This document shows positions 1 through 7,945 of a stretch of DNA of 34,455 bases, piece after piece. This DNA is from Zoogloea sp. (lineage in GTDB: Bacteria; Pseudomonadota; Gammaproteobacteria; Burkholderiales; Rhodocyclaceae), in contig JAKLLO010000033.1 of the NCBI GenBank assembly GCA_023150095.1, forward strand, positions 1-34,455, read 5' to 3'. The notes beneath the pieces were generated by a model that had not been told where the DNA came from, did not search any database, and worked only from the letters and a program-made list of their open reading frames with translations. The stretch's first letter is position 1; every line of letters starts with the position of its first letter. The translations under genes were made by a program, and so were the position numbers.

Positions 1-1
1 T

Positions 2-20
2 CGCTGAAACCCCTTCAGCG
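2..20. other. Small hairpin at the left edge
   Basis: A perfect 7-bp inverted repeat (CGCTGAA / TTCAGCG, 5-nt loop) begins at base 2. It is followed by an 8-bp direct repeat GTAGCTAA at 26-33 and 38-45. The stretch ahead of xth has no coding sequence that I recognise. The hairpin could be the tail of a feature lying outside the window or part of the xth leader. There is no T-tract after it, so a terminator call is not supported. Confidence 0.35.
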
Positions 21-95
21 ACTGTGTAGCTAAGAGCGTAGCTAACCGCACAACAAAAACGCGAAACCCTCTCCACTATTGGATTTCAAGCCTTC

Positions 96-854
96 ATGAA
101 GATCGCCACCTGGAACGTCAACTCCCTCAAGGTCCGCCTGCCCCACGTGCTCGACTGGCTGGCCGTCAACCAGCCGGACGCCCTGTGCCTTCAAGAGCTC
201 AAGTGCGAGAACAAGGCCTTTCCCCTGGCCGAGATCGAGGCCGCCGGCTATCAGGCCCAGTTCAACGGCCAGAAGACCTACAACGGCGTGGCCATCCTCA
301 CCCGCCAGCCGCTGACCGACGTGAGCTTCGACATCCCCGGCTTTGCCGACGAGCAGAAGCGCATCATCGCCGGCACGCTGGATGGCGTGCGTATCGTGTG
401 CGGCTACTTCCCCAACGGGCAGGCTGTCGGCTCCGACAAGTTCGCCTACAAGATGGCCTGGCTCGAAGCCCTCACCGCCTGGCTGCGCGCCGAACTTCTC
501 GCCACGCCCAAGCTGGTGCTGGCCGGCGACTACAACATCGCCCCCGAAGACCGCGACGCCCACCCGGACTGGAAGGACGAGATCCACGTCTCGGTGCCCG
601 AGCGCGACGCCTTCAAGGCGCTGCTGGGGCTTGGCCTCGTCGATGCCTTCCGGCTCTTCGAGCAGCCCGAAAAGAGCTTCTCGTGGTGGGATTACCGGAT
701 GATGGCCTTCCGCCGCAATGTCGGGCTGCGCATCGACCACCTGCTGGTGTCGCCGCCGCTGGCCGAGAAATGCACCGCCTGCGTGGTGGACAAGACCCCA
801 CGCAAGCTCGAACGCCCCTCGGATCACGCCCCCGTGATCGTCGAGTTCGCCTGA
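96..854 (+). CDS. xth: Exodeoxyribonuclease III
   Basis: This 252-residue protein is an AP endonuclease / 3'-5' exonuclease of base-excision repair, acting in the cytoplasm on abasic sites and 3'-blocked ends. It belongs to the endonuclease/exonuclease/phosphatase fold. Visible active-site elements are TWNVNSL at the N-terminus (N7), LQELK with the metal ligand E34, GDYNIAP with D145 and N147, RIDHLL, and the terminal SDHAP (D243-H244). The length is close to E. coli XthA. The ATG at 96 begins the conserved MKIATWNVNS, so the start is secure. The next gene begins 3 bases after the stop, so the two are probably co-transcribed. No oddities were seen. Confidence 0.95.
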   Translation: MKIATWNVNSLKVRLPHVLDWLAVNQPDALCLQELKCENKAFPLAEIEAAGYQAQFNGQKTYNGVAILTRQPLTDVSFDIPGFADEQKRIIAGTLDGVRIVCGYFPNGQAVGSDKFAYKMAWLEALTAWLRAELLATPKLVLAGDYNIAPEDRDAHPDWKDEIHVSVPERDAFKALLGLGLVDAFRLFEQPEKSFSWWDYRMMAFRRNVGLRIDHLLVSPPLAEKCTACVVDKTPRKLERPSDHAPVIVEFA

Positions 855-857
855 GCC

Positions 858-1520
858 ATGAGCACCGACGCCCTGCCGGCCACGCTCCCCGCGCTCTACC
901 CGATCCTCGCCGCGCTGCCCGAGGCCGCCCGCCAGCGCCTGGCCGATCGTGCCCGCAAGATGCAGCTGCCGCCGGGCACGCCGGTGTTCGACGAGCGCCA
1001 GTCGTGCCAGGGCTTCCCCTTCGTGATCGACGGCAGCATCCGCGTCGTCAAGGCCGCCCCCAACGGGCGCGAGCTGCCGCTTTACCGGGTCGCCCCGGGC
1101 GAAACCTGCGTGATCTCGTCGGCCTGCCTGCTCGGCCACACGCCCTACAACGCCCGCGGCATCACCGAGACCGACACCACCCTGCTGGTGCTGCCCACCG
1201 CCGACTTTCAGGCCCTGCTGGCCGAGCCGGCTTTCCGGGATTTCGTGTTCCAGCTGTTCTCCGAGCGCATCGCCGATCTCATGCAGCTGATCGAGGAAGT
1301 CGCCTTCCGCAAGCTCGACCAGCGCCTCGCCGCGCTGCTGCTGGGCAAGGGCCAGCGCCTGCACACCACCCACCAGCAGCTCGCCGACGAGCTGGGCAGC
1401 GTGCGCGAGATCGTCTCGCGGCTGCTCAAGAACTTCGCCGCCCAGGGCCTCGTCGCCCTCTCGCGGGAGCAGATCGAGATCCTCGATCCGGCCGGCCTGC
1501 GCCGGATTGCCGGCGGCTGA
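858..1520 (+). CDS. Crp/Fnr-family transcriptional regulator
   Basis: This 220-residue regulator has an N-terminal cyclic-nucleotide-binding-like beta-roll (about residues 20-130), a long dimerisation helix and a C-terminal winged helix-turn-helix (about 150-215). The recognition helix reads SVREIVSR (182-188). It combines the R-E of CRP with the S-R of FNR, so a TGT-type half-site is plausible. FNR's N-terminal iron-sulfur cysteine cluster is absent. Three other cysteines (C50, C84, C90) sit in the sensor domain and could be thiol sensors; this is inference. The gene starts 3 bases after xth, suggesting translational coupling. A 16-bp palindrome lies just downstream, ahead of the DUF2892 gene, which is the obvious candidate target. 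The ligand is unknown. Confidence 0.88.
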   Translation: MSTDALPATLPALYPILAALPEAARQRLADRARKMQLPPGTPVFDERQSCQGFPFVIDGSIRVVKAAPNGRELPLYRVAPGETCVISSACLLGHTPYNARGITETDTTLLVLPTADFQALLAEPAFRDFVFQLFSERIADLMQLIEEVAFRKLDQRLAALLLGKGQRLHTTHQQLADELGSVREIVSRLLKNFAAQGLVALSREQIEILDPAGLRRIAGG

Positions 1521-1539
1521 TCGCGCTGCCCAGCGGCTA

Positions 1540-1555
1540 TGTAACCTTGGTTACA
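1540..1555. promoter_or_regulatory. Palindromic operator ahead of the DUF2892 gene
   Basis: The sequence TGTAACC-TT-GGTTACA is a perfect inverted repeat in the short gap between the Crp/Fnr gene and the DUF2892 gene. Its centre (1547.5) lies 29.5 bp before an extended -10-like element TGC-TGAAAT (hexamer 1577-1582). That would put the centre at -41.5 of a start near 1589, the geometry of class II CRP/FNR activation. The binding protein is inferred to be the neighbouring regulator. Confidence 0.65.
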
Positions 1556-1573
1556 GACGCCCCCATCAGCAAA

Positions 1574-1582
1574 TGCTGAAAT
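1574..1582 (+). promoter_or_regulatory. Possible extended -10 element of the DUF2892 gene
   Basis: TGC followed by TGAAAT (four of six bases matching TATAAT) forms an extended -10 motif 38 bases before the DUF2892 start codon. No good -35 is present, as expected of an activator-dependent promoter served by the palindrome at 1540-1555. The call depends on that spacing and is tentative. Confidence 0.4.
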
Positions 1583-1619
1583 ACGCCTACTCGACAAACC
1601 ATTGCGCCAGGAGGCCATC

Positions 1620-1811
1620 ATGAAAACGAACGTGGGCGGTATCGACAAGGTTTTGCGGATTGGCGCCGGTGTGGCGCTGGTGGCCTGGGCGGCCCTCGGC
1701 GGCCCGGTGTGGGCGTGGATCGGCGTCGTGCCGCTGGCCACCGGCCTCACCGGCTTCTGCCCGGTGTATCCGCTGCTGGGCATGAACACCTGCCCGATGA
1801 AGAAGGACTGA
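1620..1811 (+). CDS. DUF2892 (YgaP-type) small inner-membrane protein
   Basis: This 63-residue protein has two closely spaced hydrophobic segments (about residues 10-27 and 30-48). It carries the family signature GFCPVYPLLGMNTC, which contains two cysteines. It matches the stand-alone form of the DUF2892 transmembrane domain that is fused to rhodanese in E. coli YgaP. The start is taken at the ATG at 1620 because a strong AGGAGG ribosome site lies just ahead; an in-frame start at 1602 would lie upstream of that site. The gene is flanked by an operator palindrome upstream and a strong terminator downstream, so it is probably a single-gene unit controlled by the adjacent Crp/Fnr regulator. The biochemical role is not established; links to sulfur or thiol chemistry are only suggested by the family. 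Confidence 0.85.
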   Translation: MKTNVGGIDKVLRIGAGVALVAWAALGGPVWAWIGVVPLATGLTGFCPVYPLLGMNTCPMKKD

Positions 1812-1845
1812 ACATCCGCCGGCGGCCCGCGCCGCCCGATGTCGA

Positions 1846-1881
1846 AACCCGGCTCCGCCCCGTGGCGCAGCCGGGTTTTTT
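1846..1881 (+). terminator. Rho-independent terminator of the DUF2892 gene
   Basis: The stem AACCCGGCT (1846-1854) pairs with AGCCGGGTT (1869-1877), with an inner CGCC/GGCG helix. A run of six T follows (1876-1881). It sits 34 bases after the DUF2892 stop codon. This is the clearest intrinsic terminator in the window. Confidence 0.88.
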
Positions 1882-2020
1882 ACGACATTTAACGGCAGAT
1901 GGCGGCGTGTTTTGCAAACTTTTGTCCATCGTGCAGACCTTGCCACAGGGCGACCCGGCGCGCCCTCCTATCCTGCGGCTGTCCCGTTCCGGGCACAACA
2001 CGCAAGAAAGGATAAGAACG

Positions 2021-2794
2021 ATGAAGAAGATTTCCATGCTGGGCATCGCCTCCCTGCTGGCCTGTGGCAGCGCCTTTGCCGACGCCCCTCCGGCCGATGG
2101 CCAGTGGCGCGGCGCGGGTGGCGCCGGCATGTCGATGTCCACCGGCAACGCCCGCAACAGCAGCCTGAACCTGGTGATGGACGCCGCCCGCGTCACCGCC
2201 GTGGACAAGCTGTCGGTGTATGGCCAGGCCCTGTTTGCCCAGTCCAAGAAGGATGACGACACCAACACCACCGCCAACATGTGGCGTGCCGGCACCCGTT
2301 ACGACCACAACCTGAACGAGCGCGTGTTCGGCTTCGGCGGTCTCGACCTGGAACACGACCAGCTCAAGCACCTCACCCTGCGCGGCGTGCTGAGCGGCGG
2401 CCTGGGCTACCACGTCATCAAGAACGCCGACACCACCTGGGACGTCTTCGGCGGTGTGGCCTACAAGATGGACCGCTACATGTCCCCCGGCGTGATCATC
2501 GACAACGACAGCCGCCGCACCTACAGCAGCCCCGAGCTGATCCTCGGCGAGGAATCCACCCACCGCCTCACCGAGACCACCAGCTTCCGCCAGCGTCTGG
2601 TGCTGTTCCCCAACCTGCGTGACACCGGCGAATACCGCGCGATCTTCGACGCCGGCCTGGCCGTTGCCATGAACAAGACGATGAACCTGACGCTCAGCTT
2701 CCAGGACCGCTACGACAGCCTCGCCACGTCGCCGGCCAAGCAGAACGACACCCTGTTCATCGCCGGCGTGAACGTGAAGTTCGGCGCCCAGTAA
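2021..2794 (+). CDS. DUF481-family outer-membrane protein
   Basis: This 257-residue protein starts with a Sec signal peptide (MKKISMLGIASLLACGSAFA, cleavage predicted before DAPP). The rest is rich in alternating beta strands with aromatic residues, in the DUF481 style (YdiY-like, salt-stress or porin-like barrel of unknown function), ending in a strand NVKFGAQ. The ATG at 2021 is chosen because it begins the signal peptide and follows a GAAAGGA ribosome site; upstream extensions in the same frame run through the terminator of the previous gene. It stands alone between that terminator and a convergent hairpin. The location is inferred to be the outer membrane. The substrate and physiological role are not known. 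Confidence 0.8.
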   Translation: MKKISMLGIASLLACGSAFADAPPADGQWRGAGGAGMSMSTGNARNSSLNLVMDAARVTAVDKLSVYGQALFAQSKKDDDTNTTANMWRAGTRYDHNLNERVFGFGGLDLEHDQLKHLTLRGVLSGGLGYHVIKNADTTWDVFGGVAYKMDRYMSPGVIIDNDSRRTYSSPELILGEESTHRLTETTSFRQRLVLFPNLRDTGEYRAIFDAGLAVAMNKTMNLTLSFQDRYDSLATSPAKQNDTLFIAGVNVKFGAQ

Positions 2795-2804
2795 GCTCTG
2801 CCCC

Positions 2805-2830
2805 GCGTGCTGCCCGTCCGGGCGGCACGC
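2805..2830. terminator. Convergent hairpin between DUF481 gene and tolC-like gene
   Basis: GCGTGC-T-GCCCG (2805-2816) pairs with CGGGC-G-GCACGC (2819-2830), giving a 12-bp stem with one T-G wobble and a two-base apex. It lies between the ends of two convergent genes and could stop transcription from both sides. Neither side has a T-tract, so termination is inferred from position and stem strength. Confidence 0.5.
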
Positions 2831-2842
2831 ACCTTCGCGCCG

Positions 2843-4267
2843 TCAGCGTACGCTCCAGAATCCGATCCGCCCCAGGCTCGCCGCCAGCCGCAGCCGCGTC
2901 GCCCGCCAGGTGGCCAGGGTGTTGATGCGCTGCTGGGCTGCATCGGCCATCGCCCGCTGGGCTTCCAGCAACTCCAGCGTGGACCCCACGCCCGCCTTGA
3001 AGCGCCCCTGGGCCACCTCCAGCGACTTGGTGGCGTAGCCGAGCAGCTTCTCGGTGCTTCCCAGCGCCTGGGTCTCGCTCTGCAGGCCCTGCCAGGCCTG
3101 CCACACCTCCAGCGCCACCTTCTGTTCGACGCTCTGCAGATCGGCCGACGCCAGATCGAATTCCGCCTTTGCGGCGCGGGTCTGGTAATGCCGCGAGAAG
3201 CCGTCGAACACCGGCACCGTGAGCTGCAAGGCCACGCTGCTGTCGCGCTGGGCGAGGTCGGGCAGGTCGGCGCTGTAGTCGCGCCCGGTGCGGCTGCGGC
3301 TCGCCGCCACGCTGAAGGTCGGCAGGTAGGCCCGCTCGGCCACCGCGATGCGCGACCGGGCGGCCGCCAGCCGGGCCCGCGCCGCGGCGAGCTCGGGGTG
3401 GGTGGCCTGGGCCAGCTCGAGCATCTCGCCGACACCCTTCACGAAGTCGGTGTCCGGCAGGCGCGCGTCGTCCGCATCCACCGCCAGCGGGCGATCCGGC
3501 GATTCGCCGATCGCCACCGCCAGCCGCCCGCGGGCGTTGGCCAGCGCGCCTTCGGCCCGCACCCGGGCCAGCACGGCCTGGGCGAAGGCGGTCTGGGTCT
3601 GCAGCTTGGAGGTGAGGTCGCCCACCCCGGCGGCGTGCTTGGCCTCGGCCGACATGAAGCTCTGCAGGTTGATGCGCTCCACCTCCTGGGCCACGGCCAA
3701 CTCGCCCTGGGCGCTGAGGAGCGCGAAGTAGGCGTTGGCGGCGTCAAGGAAGACCGTCTGCACACCCAGGTTCTGGCTGGCGACGGCGGCCAGCAGGGTC
3801 TGGCGGGCGTTCTCCACGTTGGCCTCGCGCTGACCGAAATCGAACAGGTTCCAGGCCAGCTCGAACTGGCTGACCCGGCTCGACCCATCGTTGCGGGCGG
3901 TCGTGCCACCCTGGCCGATGGTCTGGCCGATCTTCGCCTGGGAGAGCGTTGCGTTGATGGTTGGCAGATAAGCGGCCCGCGCCGCGCCCAGCCGGGCCGC
4001 CTGCAGCTGGCTCTCGGCCCACGCCGCGCGGGTGCGCGGATCGCGGCACAGGGCGCGCTTGACCACCTCGGCGAGGCTGATCGTGCCGCCCGCCACCGGC
4101 GCCGGCAGCGGACCCGGACAGGCCGGGCCGCCCACCGCGCCGGCATCCAGTGGCAGCTGGCCCGGCGGTGGCAGGCCGGCCAGATCGCGTCCGCTCAGCA
4201 GCGGATCGAAGGCGGCAGCACTACCCCACGCGGCAGCCAGCATCAGGGCCAGGGCGAGTCGGCGCAT
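2843..4267 (-). CDS. TolC-type outer-membrane efflux/secretion channel
   Basis: This protein of about 474 residues is an outer-membrane channel of type I secretion. It has a signal peptide (MRRLALALMLAAAWGSAAA) and two outer-membrane-efflux repeats (roughly residues 60-250 and 270-460). The long amphipathic helices are rich in A, Q, E and L, and barrel strands such as GTISLAEVVKRAL and FQLAWNLFDFGQREAN are typical of the TolC fold. I prefer the ATG at 4267, whose first base overlaps the exporter stop codon (TGATG); an in-frame GTG lies directly upstream at 4270. It is the last gene of the peptide-export operon and is inferred to dock with the adaptor and ABC exporter encoded just before it. 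A general drug-efflux channel is the alternative, but the dedicated operon argues for peptide export. Confidence 0.9.
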   Translation of the reverse strand: MRRLALALMLAAAWGSAAAFDPLLSGRDLAGLPPPGQLPLDAGAVGGPACPGPLPAPVAGGTISLAEVVKRALCRDPRTRAAWAESQLQAARLGAARAAYLPTINATLSQAKIGQTIGQGGTTARNDGSSRVSQFELAWNLFDFGQREANVENARQTLLAAVASQNLGVQTVFLDAANAYFALLSAQGELAVAQEVERINLQSFMSAEAKHAAGVGDLTSKLQTQTAFAQAVLARVRAEGALANARGRLAVAIGESPDRPLAVDADDARLPDTDFVKGVGEMLELAQATHPELAAARARLAAARSRIAVAERAYLPTFSVAASRSRTGRDYSADLPDLAQRDSSVALQLTVPVFDGFSRHYQTRAAKAEFDLASADLQSVEQKVALEVWQAWQGLQSETQALGSTEKLLGYATKSLEVAQGRFKAGVGSTLELLEAQRAMADAAQQRINTLATWRATRLRLAASLGRIGFWSVR

Positions 4268-6429
4268 CACGACGTCTCCGCCACGGCCGGAGCGCCGCTC
4301 TGGCGGGCCAGCAGCTCGGTGATCGTCATGTCCTCCACCACCTTGCCACCGTGCAGGGCCACCACGCGCTCGGCGCTGAGGATGGTCTCGGGCCGGTGGG
4401 CGATGAGGATGCGGGTGAGGTTGAGGGACTGGATGGCCTGGTTCACCGCCTGCTCCTTCTCCACGTCCAGGTGACTGGTGGCTTCGTCGAGGATCAGGAT
4501 GCGCGGCCGCTTGTACAGCGCCCGGGCCAGGAACAGGCGCTGCTTCTGCCCGCCCGAGAGCACCGTGCCCATGTCACCCACCAGCGTGTTGTAGCCCATC
4601 GGCAGGGCGGCGATCTCGTCATGCACCTGGGCCATGCGGGCGCATTCCTCGATGCGGGCGCGGTCCGGCGCCGGATCGAAGAAGCAGATGTTGTCGGCGA
4701 TGGAACCGGCGAACAGGGTGTCGTCCTGCATCACCGTGCCCACCACGCTGCGCATCGCCTCGCCGCCGTTGCGACGCAGGCTGGTGTCGCCAATCAGCAC
4801 GTCGCCCTCGGCAGGCGGAAACACGCCGAGGATCAGGTTGATGAGGGTGGTCTTGCCGCAGCCCGACGGGCCCACGAAGGCCACCGACTGGCCCGGCGGA
4901 ATGGTCAGGTCGATGCCGTCCACCACCCACGGGTCGGTCTCGGCGTAGCGGAAGCGCACGCCCTGCAGGCGGATCTCCGGCACCGGCGCGGTGTCGGTGG
5001 TCTGCGCCAGGGCGGGGGCGGATTCGGGTTTGGTGAGCACGATGTCGGCCAGCCGCTCGCCCTGCAGGCGCAGCATGCGCAGCTCGAAGTATTTTTCGAT
5101 GAGGTCGGCGATGCGGTTGTCGAACTGATCCTTGTAGGCCTTGAAGGCCATCAGCACACCGACGGTCATCGTCCCATCCAGCGCCAGCCGGGCGCCCATC
5201 CACAGGATGGCAATGCCCACCACGCCGAACAGCAGCCCGCTGGTGGTCTGGAAGGCGATGGACAGACGCTGGGTACGCACGCCGGCATTGACCTGCTCGG
5301 CCACCAACCCGAGCCAGCTCGAGCGCCGCTCGTTCTGCCGCTGGAACAGCTTGACCGCCTTGATGCCCCGCACCGTCTCGAGGAAGTGCGACTGCTGGCT
5401 GGCGTGATGAACGATCTCCTGCTCGGTGGCGAGGCGCAGCGGGCGGAACCACAGCGCGCGGATCAGCCCGTAGGCGACCATCGCCCCCACCGCCAGCCAG
5501 GCCAGCGGCGGGCTGTAGATGAACATCATGACCAGCGTGACGGCCGACATCAGCCCGTCGATCAGCGCCGAAAAGAAGGACGCGGTGAGCTTGGACTGGA
5601 TCTCGTCCACCGCCCCGAAGCGCGACACGATGTCGCCCAGATGGCGGCGCTCGAAGTACGACACCGGCAGCCGCACCAGGTGGGCGAACACGTTGGTGCG
5701 CCATTGCAGGCTGAGGTTGGTGCCGATGTGCAGCAGGATCCACGAACGCAGTGCGCCGAAGATCTGCTGGATGATGAGGAGCAGCCCGAAGCCCAGCGCC
5801 AGCGTGGTGAGCAGATCCCGATCCGCCGACACCAGCACGTGGTCGATCACCCACTGCAGGTAGAAGGGGCTGACCAGCGCGAAGATCTCCAGCGCCACCG
5901 CCAGCGCCAGCACCTGGGCGCCAGCGCCCAGCAGGCCATCGACGCGCCCGATCAGATCGCGGAAGCGGATCGCCGGCGGCGGCGCCGACGGGCGGAACTC
6001 GGCCGACGGCCACAGCTCCAGCGCCACGCCGGTGAAGCAGCGCGAGGTCTCGTCCAGGCTCACCCGACGCAGCCCGCTGGCCGGGTCGTGGATGATCAGC
6101 CCGCGGCGCGTCGCCTTCTTCAGCACCACAAAGTGGTTGAGGTTCCAGTGCAGGATGCACGGCGTGCGCAGCTGGTCCAGGTCTTCCAGATCCAGCCGCA
6201 GCGGCCGGCTGGCAAGGCCCAGGGCGCCCGCGATGCCGATCAGCTGGCCGAGGGTGGCGCCGTGCTGCGAGATAGAAAACTGCCGCCGCAGCTGGGCCAG
6301 ATCGGTGCGCCGGCCATGGTAGCCGGCCACCATCCCGAGGCAGGCGAGGCCGCACTCGGTGGCTTCGGTTTGCAGGATGACCGGCAGGCTGCGGCCAAGG
6401 AAAGGGGGCAGGCTCGGGATCAGGGACAT
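4267..6429 (-). CDS. C39-peptidase ABC exporter for double-glycine-leader peptides
   Basis: This 720-residue fusion cleaves double-glycine leaders and pumps the mature peptide out of the cytoplasm. The N-terminal C39 peptidase (about residues 15-140) keeps its catalytic set: Q20 (oxyanion), C26 in TECGLAC, H99 in NHFVVLKK and D115 in HDPASG. A six-helix ABC membrane domain follows (about 155-450). The ATPase has Walker A GPSGCGKTT (about 519-527), signature LSGGQKQR and Walker B ILILDEATSHLD. All catalytic residues are present, so this is an active PCAT-type exporter and not the degenerate C39-like form of RTX toxin exporters. It overlaps the tolC-like gene and follows the adaptor gene by 25 bases. 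The likely substrate is the GG-leader peptide at 7946-8140. Confidence 0.95.
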   Translation of the reverse strand: MSLIPSLPPFLGRSLPVILQTEATECGLACLGMVAGYHGRRTDLAQLRRQFSISQHGATLGQLIGIAGALGLASRPLRLDLEDLDQLRTPCILHWNLNHFVVLKKATRRGLIIHDPASGLRRVSLDETSRCFTGVALELWPSAEFRPSAPPPAIRFRDLIGRVDGLLGAGAQVLALAVALEIFALVSPFYLQWVIDHVLVSADRDLLTTLALGFGLLLIIQQIFGALRSWILLHIGTNLSLQWRTNVFAHLVRLPVSYFERRHLGDIVSRFGAVDEIQSKLTASFFSALIDGLMSAVTLVMMFIYSPPLAWLAVGAMVAYGLIRALWFRPLRLATEQEIVHHASQQSHFLETVRGIKAVKLFQRQNERRSSWLGLVAEQVNAGVRTQRLSIAFQTTSGLLFGVVGIAILWMGARLALDGTMTVGVLMAFKAYKDQFDNRIADLIEKYFELRMLRLQGERLADIVLTKPESAPALAQTTDTAPVPEIRLQGVRFRYAETDPWVVDGIDLTIPPGQSVAFVGPSGCGKTTLINLILGVFPPAEGDVLIGDTSLRRNGGEAMRSVVGTVMQDDTLFAGSIADNICFFDPAPDRARIEECARMAQVHDEIAALPMGYNTLVGDMGTVLSGGQKQRLFLARALYKRPRILILDEATSHLDVEKEQAVNQAIQSLNLTRILIAHRPETILSAERVVALHGGKVVEDMTITELLARQSGAPAVAETS

Positions 6430-6454
6430 GGGCGGGAACAGGTTGATGACGGCA

Positions 6455-7720
6455 TCACAGCTTGCCGGTGATGCTGATCAGGGGCTCGAGCACCCATTCG
6501 TAGAGCTTGCGGCGCTCCTGCATGATGTCGGCCTGCAGCTGCATGCCCACCTGCAGCGGGCGCGCCTCGCCGTAGGCCTGGATGGTCTGGGCGTCCAGGT
6601 CGGCGGTGATGCGATACACGGGCTCGGCGCTGGCCGTCTCGCTCATCAGGCCGAGGGCCGACAACTCCTGGCTGGACAGCGACACCCGCGCCACCTGGGC
6701 CACGCGGCCCGGCAGGTGGCCAAACTTCTGGTAGGGATAGGGATCGAGGCGGATCATCACCCGGTCGCCCTCGCGCACGAAGCCCACGGCCTTGCTCGGG
6801 GCAAACAGGTAAGCCTGCAGGCGCCCGCCGGGCGGCACGATGGACACCACCGGCCGGCTGCCATCGACGCTGTGGCCCACTTCGGCGGTGACCGCCGTGG
6901 CCACGCCGTCCCGCGGGGCGACCACCAGCACCTGGCGACGCAGCTCGCTCTCGACCAGCTCCTGGTCGGTGCTCGACAGGCCCCGGCGCAGCTCGGAGAT
7001 CTGCTTGGACTGCTCCAGCGGCAGGCGCGTCAGCTCGCCCCGCAGCAGGGTGAGTTCGCGCTGCACGTTGAGCCGGTCGCGCTCAAGCGCCTGCAGGCGC
7101 GAGCGCTGGTCGATCAGGTCGGCCTCACGCAGCTGCACCTGTTCGGCGGCGATGTAGTCCTTGTCGAGCAGGCCCTTGTAGCGGCGGAGGGTGTCCTCGG
7201 CCAGCGCCACGCGGCTCTTCTGACCGTCGATGGACTGGGCGATCACGCGCAGCTCGGCATCGAAAGCGGCCTCCTTGCGTTGCAGGTTGGCGCGCTGCTC
7301 GACCTGCAGGGATTCGGTCTTGCCCAGCTCGGCGCGCAGGCTGTTGCGCCGGGCGGTGACCTGCTCGGAGATGCCCGCCAACCCGCTGGACACGGTGTCG
7401 CTCCGGCGGTCAAGGGACAGCACGTAGAGCACGTCGCCCTGGCGCACGGTCTGCCCTTCCTGCACGCGCTTCTCGATCACCACCCCCGCCTCACGGGGAT
7501 AGACCTTCGACCATCCGCCGGCCGGCAGCAGCTGGCCCGGCACGGTGGTGCGCTTGGTGTAGCTACCAAGGGCGAAGAAGGCGATCAGCGCTGCGCCGCA
7601 CAGGGCCGCGACCAGCGCGAACACCGCAAAGGACAGCGGCTGGGCCAGCACCACGGGGCCAAGCCAGTTGGTCCGCTGGGCCTCGAGGGCTTCGGTTCGA
7701 AACAGGGAATCGTCGTTCAC
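6455..7720 (-). CDS. HlyD-family periplasmic adaptor of the peptide exporter
   Basis: This 421-residue membrane-fusion protein links the ABC exporter to the TolC-type channel. It has a short cytoplasmic tail, one membrane helix (about residues 30-52), a first half-lipoyl segment (GVVIEKRVQEGQTVRQGDVL), a long coiled coil (about 105-250, rich in R, L, Q and E), a second half-lipoyl segment (VVAPRDGVATAV) and a C-terminal beta domain. This layout is that of bacteriocin/colicin-V-type adaptors. The start is a GTG at 7720 with a poor ribosome site, and no better in-frame start is visible. Low translation, or coupling through structure in the 225-base leader upstream, is possible. It is the first export gene after the peptide gene. 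Confidence 0.9.
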   Translation of the reverse strand: MNDDSLFRTEALEAQRTNWLGPVVLAQPLSFAVFALVAALCGAALIAFFALGSYTKRTTVPGQLLPAGGWSKVYPREAGVVIEKRVQEGQTVRQGDVLYVLSLDRRSDTVSSGLAGISEQVTARRNSLRAELGKTESLQVEQRANLQRKEAAFDAELRVIAQSIDGQKSRVALAEDTLRRYKGLLDKDYIAAEQVQLREADLIDQRSRLQALERDRLNVQRELTLLRGELTRLPLEQSKQISELRRGLSSTDQELVESELRRQVLVVAPRDGVATAVTAEVGHSVDGSRPVVSIVPPGGRLQAYLFAPSKAVGFVREGDRVMIRLDPYPYQKFGHLPGRVAQVARVSLSSQELSALGLMSETASAEPVYRITADLDAQTIQAYGEARPLQVGMQLQADIMQERRKLYEWVLEPLISITGKL

Positions 7721-7801
7721 GGGATGCAGCAGTCGGTGCTGGACGGAATCATGACGGACAGGATGGCAGCCCTACCCGAAACGGGCGAAGAACTATTCCA
7801 T

Positions 7802-7842
7802 AGGGCACTTCGGCAATCCGCACGGAGCGTGCGAAATGCCCT
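7802..7842. promoter_or_regulatory. Nested inverted repeat in the leader of the adaptor gene
   Basis: An outer pair AGGGCA / TGCCCT (7802-7807, 7837-7842) encloses an inner perfect pair CGCACG / CGTGCG. The structure lies between the peptide gene and the adaptor gene on the transcript. It could be a processing or stability element that sets the ratio of peptide to exporter mRNA. The structure is seen in the sequence; the function is inferred. Confidence 0.4.
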
Positions 7843-7861
7843 GCCAGCCGCAAATGGCAAC

Positions 7862-7888
7862 GGGCCACCTCGAAAACCGGGGTGGCCC
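7862..7888 (-). terminator. Strong hairpin after the peptide gene (candidate attenuator)
   Basis: GGGCCACC (7862-7869) pairs perfectly with GGTGGCCC (7881-7888), with two further pairs possible toward the loop. It begins 57 bases after the peptide stop codon on the - strand. No T-tract follows, so full intrinsic termination is unlikely. Partial termination or 3'-end protection would make the peptide mRNA more abundant than the exporter mRNA, as is common in bacteriocin operons. Confidence 0.45.
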
Positions 7889-7945
7889 ATCGGTGCTGGC
7901 TACGCCCGCGGACGGGCATGCCGGCTCAACCTGCCTCTGCGCAGA

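Noticed and set aside
42..1373. A 443-codon open frame antisense to xth and the Crp/Fnr gene
   Set aside because: Same GC-driven shadow effect; the sense strand shows intact enzyme and regulator motifs.
1709..2020. Longer N-terminus for the DUF481 protein
   Set aside because: The upstream frame runs through the terminator of the previous gene, and the ATG at 2021 starts a clear signal peptide behind a ribosome site.
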